A program made the position numbers and the translations under genes. This document shows positions 57,967 to 64,000 of a stretch of 64,000 nt of DNA, piece after piece. Source of the stretch: Martelella lutilitoris (GTDB taxonomy: Bacteria > Pseudomonadota > Alphaproteobacteria > Rhizobiales > Rhizobiaceae); the NCBI RefSeq assembly GCF_005924265.1, contig NZ_VCLB01000004.1, positions 1 through 64,000 on the forward strand, written 5' to 3'. How positions within the stretch are numbered: position 1 is the first letter of the stretch; every line of letters starts with the position of its first letter. Below the pieces are notes generated by a model. That model was not told where the DNA came from. It did not search any database and saw only the letters and a program-made list of their open reading frames with translations.

Positions 57967-58680
57967 ATGGCTATCACCAAAAAGACTATCAAGATTCTCT
58001 GGTCATATTCGGGCGGACGCTGCGCTTTCCCCGGTTGCTGGGAACGACTCTGTGACACTCTCGCAGGCGATGCCGCGCCTTTTCCGCTGGGTGAGATGGC
58101 CCATATTTGTGGAGACAAACAGGGAGCGAATAGACATAACGCAGCTCAGACTGATGCAGAGCGAGATGACTACGAGAATTTAATTCTGCTCTGCCCAACG
58201 CATCATAGGTTAATAGACCGAAGAGAGAACGAGCTCACTTATACGGTGGATGTTCTTCATGAGATGAAAACTGAACACGAAGCAAGAGTGCGAAAGCAGC
58301 TGGACCAGATTCCAATGGCCACCAGGCCCGACGTCGCTAAAATGATCGTGCCGTTGTTGGAAGAAAATAGGCAGTCTTGGGCACATTATGGCCCTGTATC
58401 TGAGCTTGCTCAAACTCAGCCACACAACGAGGCGGTGTACGCAGTCTGGGTATCCGAACGTCTGTCTGTGATCGTGCCCAACAACCGCAAGATAGCATCG
58501 ATGCTAGAAGCAAATAGGCGCTTGTTTGACGCCGAAGATCAAGCAGCGATTACCGCCTTTCTGATGCATGTGCGCAGCTATGAGCAATGGGTGGAAGATG
58601 ATATCCCGTATGCAGCAGTAAAGCGTTTCCCTAAAGAGTTTGATGATCTTATCAGAGGAATTGTCGATGGCGGCGCGTAA
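57967..58680 (+). CDS. HNH endonuclease, first gene of a three-gene cargo operon
   Basis: The 237-residue protein has a zinc-type HNH nuclease in its first half: GGRCAFPGCWERL, GEMAHICGDKQGANRHN (first His), and DDYENLILLCPTHHRLIDRREN (Asn and last His), then YTVDVLHEMKTEHEARV. This HNH subclass is the one seen in several defence effectors, including the CBASS effector Cap5. The remaining ~120 residues are helical and not recognised; there is no room for a SAVED domain. AGGT precedes the ATG. It overlaps the next gene by 14 bases. GC is low compared with the host. Confidence 0.82.
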   Translation: MAITKKTIKILWSYSGGRCAFPGCWERLCDTLAGDAAPFPLGEMAHICGDKQGANRHNAAQTDAERDDYENLILLCPTHHRLIDRRENELTYTVDVLHEMKTEHEARVRKQLDQIPMATRPDVAKMIVPLLEENRQSWAHYGPVSELAQTQPHNEAVYAVWVSERLSVIVPNNRKIASMLEANRRLFDAEDQAAITAFLMHVRSYEQWVEDDIPYAAVKRFPKEFDDLIRGIVDGGA

Positions 58681-59071
58681 CGAGAACTTTCCTTGGACTA
58701 GCCACTACGGGCATTACAGGTACTTCGAAGGCCAGATGAACAGGCATGGTAAAGTTGCGTCCCTGATTTCTCAGGGTGACGGCTTATATGAATTGACCCG
58801 CACGCAGGGCGACAGGCTTCGGGTTTTCATCTGTGAATGTTACGCCTTTGGCGTCGCAGAATACATAGAGACTGTCGATCGGATTGGCGAGATCAACGTA
58901 ATAGTCATAAACTCCATGTGGTGCGGATACACTCCAGATGCCAAGAGCTATTGCCGTGAATCGAAAGTCGGCCTATTCAAGGTCGGAGAATTCATGGGTG
59001 CCTTGCACCATACTGACTACTGGCTTTACTTGACAGAAGAAGAAAAGGAATATTTCGAAAAACACGGTTGA
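58667..59071 (+). CDS. Unknown protein, second gene of the HNH operon
   Basis: The 134-residue protein is not recognised. It has a Trp/Tyr-rich N-terminus (ENFPWTSHYGHYRYFEGQM), a hydrophobic strand EINVIVINSMWCGYTPDAKSYCRE, then VGLFKVGEFMGALHHTDYW and an acidic end EEEKEYFEKHG. The strand-helix-strand order of the middle recalls restriction-endonuclease folds, but the usual catalytic D-ExK residues are not clear, so this is only a suggestion. The ATG at 58667 follows AGAGGAA and lies inside the end of the HNH gene, so the two are translationally coupled. Confidence 0.7.
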   Translation: MAARNENFPWTSHYGHYRYFEGQMNRHGKVASLISQGDGLYELTRTQGDRLRVFICECYAFGVAEYIETVDRIGEINVIVINSMWCGYTPDAKSYCRESKVGLFKVGEFMGALHHTDYWLYLTEEEKEYFEKHG

Positions 59072-59076
59072 GTTTT

Positions 59077-59385
59077 ATGGAAAGTTCGGAGATCTATGGT
59101 TTTGGTTCGGCTTTTACAATTTCAGACAAGGCTCGTGATATTGACCTTCTGATAGTCCACAAAAGCACTGATTTTGCTTCCTGCCTGTTCGCAATCACCT
59201 GCAAGCAGCGACTCATTGCGTCCGTTTTCGACGCTCACATCACAATGCTATCCGAAAATGAAGAGAAGCACTGTGATTTTATTGAAACCGCGCAGGCTTT
59301 GCGTCTCGGTACAATATTCAAAGATAGTTTTGATACCGACCTGACGAATCTTGTCACGGCCTTACGGGAGCTAAGGAGGTCCTAA
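59077..59385 (+). CDS. Small nucleotidyltransferase-fold protein, third gene of the HNH operon
   Basis: The 102-residue protein shows the minimal nucleotidyltransferase motif GFGSAFTISDKARDIDLLIVH: Gly-Ser, nine residues, then Asp-Ile-Asp, as in MNT and related antitoxin or antibiotic-modifying transferases. FDAHITM could supply the third carboxylate. It follows the previous stop codon by five bases. The start may instead be a TTG at 59068 overlapping that stop. An active enzyme would AMPylate or otherwise nucleotidylate a protein or nucleotide partner; in MNT systems the partner is a toxin encoded next door. The pairing here is inferred from position. Confidence 0.65.
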   Translation: MESSEIYGFGSAFTISDKARDIDLLIVHKSTDFASCLFAITCKQRLIASVFDAHITMLSENEEKHCDFIETAQALRLGTIFKDSFDTDLTNLVTALRELRRS

Positions 59386-59489
59386 GCGGCTAGGCTCCGT
59401 TATTGAACGGTACTCTCTAGTTTGGCATCTATGGAATGCTTCCCTTTCGTGGGTGGTGCCATTTCCCGAACACAACCGCGTGCTCCCCC

Positions 59490-61118
59490 TCAAAAATACG
59501 CCATCTCCTCGGACCACTCCTCGCTGTCATAAACGGACAGACTGCTTTCCCCGGCAGCGGCACGGCTGATGGCCATGGCGGCGGCGACCGCGCCGTCGAT
59601 GCGGTCCTTGCTCTTGCCCTTGTGGAAGGCCTTGTTGCCCGCTGCATCTGTGTGAATGGCGATGTTTTCAAAATTCCAGCGTAGCACTGGATGCCCGCCA
59701 TGGATCAGGCGACGGCCGAGAATGGCGCGTTCGAGTTCCTTGATTGCCGGGGCCATGGTCACCCAGCCTTGCCGCATTTCCACGGCCGGGAAGCCGTCTT
59801 CCTGAAGGTTGTTGAGCATATTGCGGGCCATGTGCGGATCGAAGGCGATTTCATGCACATCGAAGCGGGCGCAAAGCTCGCGAATGTGATCCTCGACAAT
59901 GCGGTAATCGATCACCTCGCCGGGTGTCGGGATGATATGGCCCTGTTCGGCCCATTCGGGATAGGGAACGCCGTCACGGTCGGCGCGGCCGCGCAGATTG
60001 TCTTCAGGGCAGAAGAACCATGGATGGACGATATAGCCGTCGCCGTTGCGCCATGCGGCGACCACGGCGGTCAGGTCGCTGACGGCTGAGAGGTCAACGC
60101 CGATCCAGCAGGGTTGATCCTCCATTTCTTCGGGATCAACGGGGAAGCTGCCTTCATCATAGATCAGCATATCGACAAACGGGTCGGCGGAATGATCCAG
60201 CCAGACATTGAGATGAAGCTGGCGGAAGGCTTCGCGTTCACCGGGGCGTTCCTGTGCCTCGCGGGCAAGCTGGCGCAGTCCCTCGATATCGGGGAAGCCA
60301 TTGGCAAGGCCGGGATTGGCCCTGTACCAGTGCGCTTCATCGCGCCAGTCGGCATCGCGCGGGGTCTCAAAGAGAATGGGCAAGGTGCCGGGATCATCGA
60401 TCTCGCCACGGGCCACCTTGCGGGCATAGTCGTAAAAGTCGGCCGCAACATTCTCGCTGCCGCGTCCGGCCGTGGAAATCACCATCAAAAGCGATCCTGG
60501 CACTTTCGTAAGGCCCGTGCGCACCACGTCCCATAGCTCGCGTTTCTTCCACGCATGCAGCTCGTCCACGAGGGCAAACATCGGGGTGCGGCCGTGCTGT
60601 GTGCCTGCATCGGCCGAGATCGCTTCCAGAAAGGCATTGCTGCGCGGTGCTGTCAGCCGGTTCTTGCTGTCGGTGAGTTTGAGACGGCTTTCGGCCTTTG
60701 GAATGGCCCGGACAATGCCGATGGCTTCATCATAGGCAATGCGCGCCTGCTTGCGGTCGGATGCAGCAAAGATCGCCTCGCCACCGGGAACGGCTTCCGG
60801 GCCGATAGTATGGAGAAGGCCAAGGGCCGCGCCCAGCGAAGTCTTGCGGTTGCCGCGCGGCAGAAGCATCGCGACATTGCGCACCGTCCGGCGGCCGTTT
60901 TCGTCGCAGGGGCCATAGATGCGCCGAACAATCCGCTCCTGCCATTCGGTCAGATCGAAGGCATGGCCGGGAAGCCGGGATTTCGGGTGGCGGAGCATGC
61001 GGAGGAACTGAACGGCGCGCTCGCCATAGCCGAAGGGATCGGGGATCTCCGAGCCGTCATAAATCCAGTCTGGATAGCTGTCAGAAACTGAAGAGGCCGA
61101 ACTGGTCACTGTCTTCAT
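59490..61118 (-). CDS. Terminase large subunit
   Basis: TerL is the ATP-driven motor and nuclease that packages phage DNA. The 542-residue protein of the Terminase_1 type has a degenerate Walker A (LLPRGNRKTSL, residues ~84-94), Walker B FALVDELHAW, and the nuclease part with IGVDLSAVSDLTAV, IAFDPHMARNML and KDRIDGAVAAAMAI. It overlaps TerS by 38 bases. It is the last gene of the minus-strand module; beyond it lies convergent cargo rather than a portal gene. GC is close to host level, unlike the cargo. Confidence 0.94.
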   Translation of the reverse strand: MKTVTSSASSVSDSYPDWIYDGSEIPDPFGYGERAVQFLRMLRHPKSRLPGHAFDLTEWQERIVRRIYGPCDENGRRTVRNVAMLLPRGNRKTSLGAALGLLHTIGPEAVPGGEAIFAASDRKQARIAYDEAIGIVRAIPKAESRLKLTDSKNRLTAPRSNAFLEAISADAGTQHGRTPMFALVDELHAWKKRELWDVVRTGLTKVPGSLLMVISTAGRGSENVAADFYDYARKVARGEIDDPGTLPILFETPRDADWRDEAHWYRANPGLANGFPDIEGLRQLAREAQERPGEREAFRQLHLNVWLDHSADPFVDMLIYDEGSFPVDPEEMEDQPCWIGVDLSAVSDLTAVVAAWRNGDGYIVHPWFFCPEDNLRGRADRDGVPYPEWAEQGHIIPTPGEVIDYRIVEDHIRELCARFDVHEIAFDPHMARNMLNNLQEDGFPAVEMRQGWVTMAPAIKELERAILGRRLIHGGHPVLRWNFENIAIHTDAAGNKAFHKGKSKDRIDGAVAAAMAISRAAAGESSLSVYDSEEWSEEMAYF

Positions 61119-61500
61119 CCTTGTCTTGTTTCATGCCGGAGCGGGCGCGTGAGGCCGGTGTCAGGCCAAGTTCGGCCGATAGCCGGACAATGACCGCCTG
61201 AGACTTGCCGAGAAGGCTGCTGGCGGGGTTTTGCTTCAAACTGCCGTCGGATGCCCGCACCACCGCTCCATGCTCGTCTATGGCCTTCTGTGCCTGCCGC
61301 TCGTTCCACTTGGCGCGGATATAGGTTTCGACCGTGCCCAGCATGGCTTCGTTCAATATTTCCCGTTCGGTGAGATCGCTCACCACCGTATCCCATTCGC
61401 CGGTCATGGCCGCCGGCAGGCTGTCGGGCATGGGCGGGGCTTCGGTGAAGGCATCTTCCAGCGCATGGGGTGCCGCCTTGGGCCCGCGTGTCGTGCCCAT
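61081..61500 (-). CDS. Terminase small subunit (P27 family)
   Basis: The 139-residue protein resembles P27-type small terminases: a Pro-rich N-terminus (GTTRGPKAAPHALEDAF), a helical core (ILNEAMLGTVETYIRAKWNERQAQKAIDEHG), then SSLLGKSQAVIVRLSAELGLTPASRAR, the family's most conserved block. TerS recognises the packaging site and recruits TerL. The ATG at 61500 follows GGAGC. It is immediately upstream of and overlaps terL. Confidence 0.88.
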   Translation of the reverse strand: MGTTRGPKAAPHALEDAFTEAPPMPDSLPAAMTGEWDTVVSDLTEREILNEAMLGTVETYIRAKWNERQAQKAIDEHGAVVRASDGSLKQNPASSLLGKSQAVIVRLSAELGLTPASRARSGMKQDKDEDSDQFGLFSF

Positions 61501-61502
61501 GG

Positions 61503-61817
61503 TCAAAAGCTCCAGTTACGGTATTCGTTGACGATCTCGCGTACCCCAAGCGGCACATAGCGCGGGCTGGCATCGATCAGCACCGCGTCCCGGTTGGCGT
61601 ACCAATGGCCGGTCAGCATCAGCACGGCCTGTTGCAGGGATGCCGGGATCGGGTCTTGTCCCTCGCTCTCCCGTCCAAAGGTCTTTTCAATGCGAAAGCC
61701 CAGAAGCCGTTCAATATGGTTCTGGGCTGCAATCATCTGGTTTTCGATCAGCGCGTCGTCATCGTCAGAATCGACACGCAGGTGAAGCTTTGCCTGTTCA
61801 AGGCTTACGATAGCCAT
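61503..61817 (-). CDS. Phage head-tail connector protein (gp6-like)
   Basis: The 104-residue protein matches HK97 gp6-like connectors: VSLEQAKLHLRVDSDDDDALIENQMIAAQNHIERLLG at the start, SLQQAVLMLTGHWYANRDAV in the middle, and a C-terminal PLGVREIVNEYR. These form the ring between the portal and the tail or adaptor. AAAGGAAAGGCG precedes the ATG at 61817. It lies three bases before terS on the same strand. Confidence 0.88.
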   Translation of the reverse strand: MAIVSLEQAKLHLRVDSDDDDALIENQMIAAQNHIERLLGFRIEKTFGRESEGQDPIPASLQQAVLMLTGHWYANRDAVLIDASPRYVPLGVREIVNEYRNWSF

Positions 61818-61857
61818 CGCCTTTCCTTTCTGAGGGAGCGGACATAAAAGGTGTTCT

Positions 61858-62271
61858 ATGGAGATTGACTGGACACAGTTCAGGCAGGTTGCGCAGATGT
61901 CGGTGGATGCGTCCGGCCGCATGACGTTCGAGGTGACCGATCCTGAGGCGGCAAAGCTGGAACAGGCTCTCTATGTTTGGCAGAGCCATTCCGGCCAGAT
62001 TTTGCGGTTTGGGACCACCAAGTCCCCTGTCAGCAGCAGACTTCGACAGTACCCGAACCACATCAACCGCAGACTGGTAGGGCAGAAGAGCCCAACGCCC
62101 GAATGGGAAGCGAAAGCCTGGGTAGACTATGCCAATAAGGGGCCGGTGGTTGCCCTCGTTCACCAGCCGCCCCAAATCAATTCGGTGATAGGCCCGATCA
62201 GACCCTACCTCGATCTGGAGCGCGAACTGATCGCTGCCTTCAAGCCGCCGCTCAACAGAAGTCATCGCTGA
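61858..62271 (+). CDS. GIY-YIG-like nuclease domain protein on the opposite strand
   Basis: The 137-residue protein has features of a GIY-YIG nuclease: the first strand ALYVWQSHSGQILRFGTTK (Tyr and Gly positions), SSRLRQY with the conserved Arg, WEAKAWVDYANKG, and LDLERELIAAFKPPLNRS, where Glu and Asn complete the site. It is read against all surrounding packaging genes and its end overlaps the HNH gene by ten bases. AAAAGGTG precedes the ATG. It may be a homing-type or defence moron. Some catalytic positions are not certain. Confidence 0.65.
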   Translation: MEIDWTQFRQVAQMSVDASGRMTFEVTDPEAAKLEQALYVWQSHSGQILRFGTTKSPVSSRLRQYPNHINRRLVGQKSPTPEWEAKAWVDYANKGPVVALVHQPPQINSVIGPIRPYLDLERELIAAFKPPLNRSHR

Positions 62272-62621
62272 ACCTTCCGCATGCGCCGTTCTTCCGCCTG
62301 CTTGGCGCTGTTGTGGCAAGGTGTGCAAAGCGGCTGCCAGTTGGCCTTGTCCCAGAAGAGATCGTAATTGCCCTTGTGCGGGCGGATATGATCGACAAGG
62401 GCAGCCGGTGCGCCGCAGCGAATGCAGACCGGGTGTGCAGCCAGATAGGCCTTGCTTTCCCGCTGCCATTCGGCGGTATAGCCGCGCTGTCTGGCAGACG
62501 GCCGCTTGGCATCGAACCGGGCTTTACGGTCCCGGTTTTGCTTTACGACACGCTCGCAGCGCATGCCGCTGTCATGAAGCTTTCCGCAATAGCCGCAAAC
62601 GCGCGCACCTTTCTTCGGCAT
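62262..62621 (-). CDS. Phage HNH endonuclease
   Basis: The 119-residue protein has zinc cysteines (RVCGYCGKLHDSGMRC), a second pair (VCIRCGAPA...), VDHIRPHKGNYDLFWDKANWQPLCTPCHNSAKQ giving the HNH residues, and a basic tail. In HK97-type and related cos phages, an HNH protein next to the terminase helps TerL cut DNA. Here it is separated from terS by the connector and the opposite-strand GIY-YIG-like gene. GGAGAGACAG precedes the ATG at 62621. Confidence 0.9.
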   Translation of the reverse strand: MPKKGARVCGYCGKLHDSGMRCERVVKQNRDRKARFDAKRPSARQRGYTAEWQRESKAYLAAHPVCIRCGAPAALVDHIRPHKGNYDLFWDKANWQPLCTPCHNSAKQAEERRMRKVQR

Positions 62622-62757
62622 GTCTGTCTCTCCGGGTGATGAATGAATAAGGGCGGCCGTGTCACCTTGAACCGTTCGGACCAAAGAATTGGTGCAGGGG
62701 GTGGCAGGTGACTTGTCGCTGTTCGGCGGGCCGCGTCGCCGTCAATGATCCCCCCTG

Positions 62758-63138
62758 TTAGTGAACCGGCCGCGTCGATGCGCTGCCGAGAATGAGAATG
62801 GCGGCAACAGCGATCGAGGTGCCGCTGTTCTTCGCCAGGTGAAGCCGCAGAAAGCGCCTGTAGCCGCGATAGCCAATACGGGTCATGCTATCGGCTTCAA
62901 GGCTTTCCGGCGTGTTACTGTCGAGCTGGTCGGCGGCAACGGCACTGAAGGCTTCGCCGTCGTCGCTTTCTTCCAGCGTGGCGGTAAAATCGCCATCACC
63001 TTCAATGCCGCCGGTGCCAATGATAACGGCCGCACTGTCAAAGCCCTGAAGGTCAATGACCGGGCCGTCGGCCGTGGCGGTTGCAATACCGGGTGTCAGC
63101 GCCGTGCGAACGGCAATGTTGTGTGCGAGATCGCGCAT
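62758..63138 (-). CDS. Small phage structural protein after the capsid gene
   Basis: The 126-residue protein is rich in Ala, Gly, Thr and acidic residues with beta-type alternation (PVIDLQGFDSAAVIIGTGGIEGDGDFTATLEESDDGEAFSAV). It ends in RFLRLHLAKNSGTSIAVAAILILG. Genes like this commonly follow HK97 capsid genes; a decoration or head-completion role is likely but not proven. It lies 24 bases downstream of the capsid gene. Confidence 0.75.
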   Translation of the reverse strand: MRDLAHNIAVRTALTPGIATATADGPVIDLQGFDSAAVIIGTGGIEGDGDFTATLEESDDGEAFSAVAADQLDSNTPESLEADSMTRIGYRGYRRFLRLHLAKNSGTSIAVAAILILGSASTRPVH

Positions 63139-63162
63139 GGGATTTTCCTTTCGGTGTTTGGC

Positions 63163-64000
63163 TTACTTCGTGGCCATCTTCAGCTTGCGGAAACGGGCCG
63201 CCTGCAGCACCTTGCCGCCCACCCGCCTTGTGGCGTGAATGCGGGTCAGGCCGGAGGTTGCCAGCAGGTAGGGATTGACGAGGACGGACAGGCCGATGCG
63301 GTCCACGATGCGATAGGCCGAGAAGTCGCCATAGATGATCGGAAAGGCGTTTTCCTCGATGCCGGGCATGTCAGTCATTTCGACCACGGGACGGCCGAGC
63401 AGCGTTTCCGGCTGGCCTTCCTGATAGCTGGGTTGCCAGAGAAAGCGGCCGTCGCCATCCTTCAGCGTGCGCAGACGGCCAAGCGTGGTGCCGTTCATCG
63501 CCCATGCGCCGCGATTGCGATAGGTCGCAGGCAGCGAGTAGAGAAGCGCGATCAGGGCGGCCGGGTCGATATTGGCGGCATGGCCATTGGCAAGCGGCCG
63601 GATATCGGCATTGGTCATGAAGCCTTCGGGCTGCAGCACGCCATTGCCGTTGACGAATGCCGCGCCTTCCTTGACGCCAAAGTCTTCAGACAGGGCCAGA
63701 TTGACTTCCGCCTCAGCCTGCCCGGCGCTGTCGGCCAGAAGCTGGTTGGAGACATCGACATAGGTCTTCAGCTCTTTCACCGGGATTTCCGCCTGCCCGA
63801 AGCCCGGCTGCGATTCCTGCTGTTCCTGGGTCTCGCCGCCCCAGGTGGCATTGGTGATGCCGGTGCGCTTCGGATAGATCACCGACGCCCCGCCGGTCGA
63901 AGAGACCGTGGCAACAGAGCGAACCGGCGAGAACTCGTAAAGATCGCGGATAAACTCATTGGCCATTTCGGCCGGGGCCAGATAGCCGCCGCCGGGATCG
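63163..64000 (-). CDS. HK97-family major capsid protein (C-terminal part, runs off the right edge)
   Basis: About 279 residues of the C-terminal part are visible; the frame continues past the window edge without a start. PGGGYLAPAEMANEFIRDLYEFSPVRSVATV is the beginning of the folded HK97 shell domain. PIVKELKTYVDVSNQLLADS-like VKELKTYVDVSNQLLADSA, FVNGNGVLQPEGFM, WAMNGTTLGRLRTLKDGDGRFLWQPS and LLGRPVVEMTDMP are the usual P- and A-domain blocks. The N-terminal scaffold and any protease or portal genes would lie to the right. Confidence 0.92.
   Translation of the reverse strand, partial: DPGGGYLAPAEMANEFIRDLYEFSPVRSVATVSSTGGASVIYPKRTGITNATWGGETQEQQESQPGFGQAEIPVKELKTYVDVSNQLLADSAGQAEAEVNLALSEDFGVKEGAAFVNGNGVLQPEGFMTNADIRPLANGHAANIDPAALIALLYSLPATYRNRGAWAMNGTTLGRLRTLKDGDGRFLWQPSYQEGQPETLLGRPVVEMTDMPGIEENAFPIIYGDFSAYRIVDRIGLSVLVNPYLLATSGLTRIHATRRVGGKVLQAARFRKLKMATK

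Larger units (their letters stand above)
55139..64000. mobile_element. Accessory island at tRNA-Arg with cargo and a phage head/packaging module (right end outside window)
   Basis: From the tRNA 3' end onward the sequence leaves the host pattern: a non-coding stretch, low-GC cargo genes, then capsid and terminase genes on the minus strand. The visible phage order (capsid, small structural protein, HNH, connector, TerS, TerL with TerL last) and the lack of tail genes suit a capsid-encoding satellite or a reduced prophage. No integrase or second attachment site is inside the window, so the right boundary and the tRNA insertion are inferred. Confidence 0.65.

Noticed and set aside
57967..59385. 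CBASS system (HNH effector plus nucleotidyltransferase)
   Set aside because: The HNH subclass resembles Cap5, but no SAVED domain fits in the remaining 120 residues. The 102-residue nucleotidyltransferase is far too short for a CD-NTase.
61798..62469. 223-residue open frame on the minus strand opposite the GIY-YIG-like gene
   Set aside because: Competing with the GIY-YIG-like frame and the HNH gene, both of which have family motifs and ribosome-binding sites; this one has neither.
59490..64000. Gene transfer agent cluster
   Set aside because: The GTA order in alphaproteobacteria is terminase, portal, protease, capsid and tail genes in one direction. Here capsid precedes terminase and tail genes are absent.

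Overview
This window reads as the chromosome of an alphaproteobacterium of the order Rhizobiales. Supporting signs are the high-GC coding style, HisZ beside short-form HisG, an Omp25/31-type outer-membrane barrel, a ChvE-GguA-GguB sugar importer, DUF1127, DUF1328 and DUF4186 genes, a CIRCE plus RpoH-like control region at groESL, and a Bru-RS/RPE-like palindromic repeat. A Rhizobiaceae/Martelella-like host is my best guess, but the sequence alone does not prove the genus. Positions of short sites were located by eye and may be off by a base or so.

Layout. 1-2.5 kb: a small PadR/membrane-protein operon behind ilvD. 2.8-5.4 kb: msrPQ (repair of periplasmic methionine sulfoxide) and a DUF817 membrane protein. 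5.4-8.7 kb: ribF, a class IIA HAD phosphatase and a chromate transporter. 8.8-11.2 kb: groES-groEL with a dual heat-shock control region and a highly structured 3' region. 11.3-13.5 kb: an outer-membrane barrel, a DUF892 ferritin-like protein and a glutathione transferase. 13.6-17.8 kb: hisS, a VOC gene and hisZ-hisG; the middle of hisS has foreign base composition. 17.9-25.5 kb: two Tag-type DNA glycosylase genes around a LysR/YeiH pair, a beta-helix-like membrane protein, and divergent oxyR/katA. 25.5-29.2 kb: two successive divergent AraC/SDR pairs. 29.2-34.6 kb: LysR, DUF1127, VOC, rsmE-gshA, Nudix and DUF1328. 34.6-40.4 kb: a LysR gene divergent from glcD-glcE-(DUF4870-like)-glcF, then DUF4186. 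40.4-49.2 kb: an orphan UgpC-type ATPase and a peptide-type ABC operon divergent from a LacI regulator. 49.2-54.6 kb: gguB-gguA with two tandem chvE paralogues.

A tRNA-Arg(CCG) gene at 55.06 kb marks the start of an accessory region that runs off the right edge. Next to the tRNA lie an 840-bp non-coding stretch and low-GC cargo: a DUF4365 nuclease-like/helical-repeat protein, then a tight three-gene operon (HNH nuclease, unknown protein, small nucleotidyltransferase-fold protein). Facing this cargo is a head and packaging module on the minus strand in the order capsid, small structural protein, HNH, connector, TerS, TerL. TerL is the last gene and no tail genes are visible. A GIY-YIG-like gene on the opposite strand interrupts the module. 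I read this as a candidate capsid-encoding phage satellite (cf-PICI-like) or a strongly reduced prophage carrying candidate anti-phage cargo. It is the most interesting part of the window.
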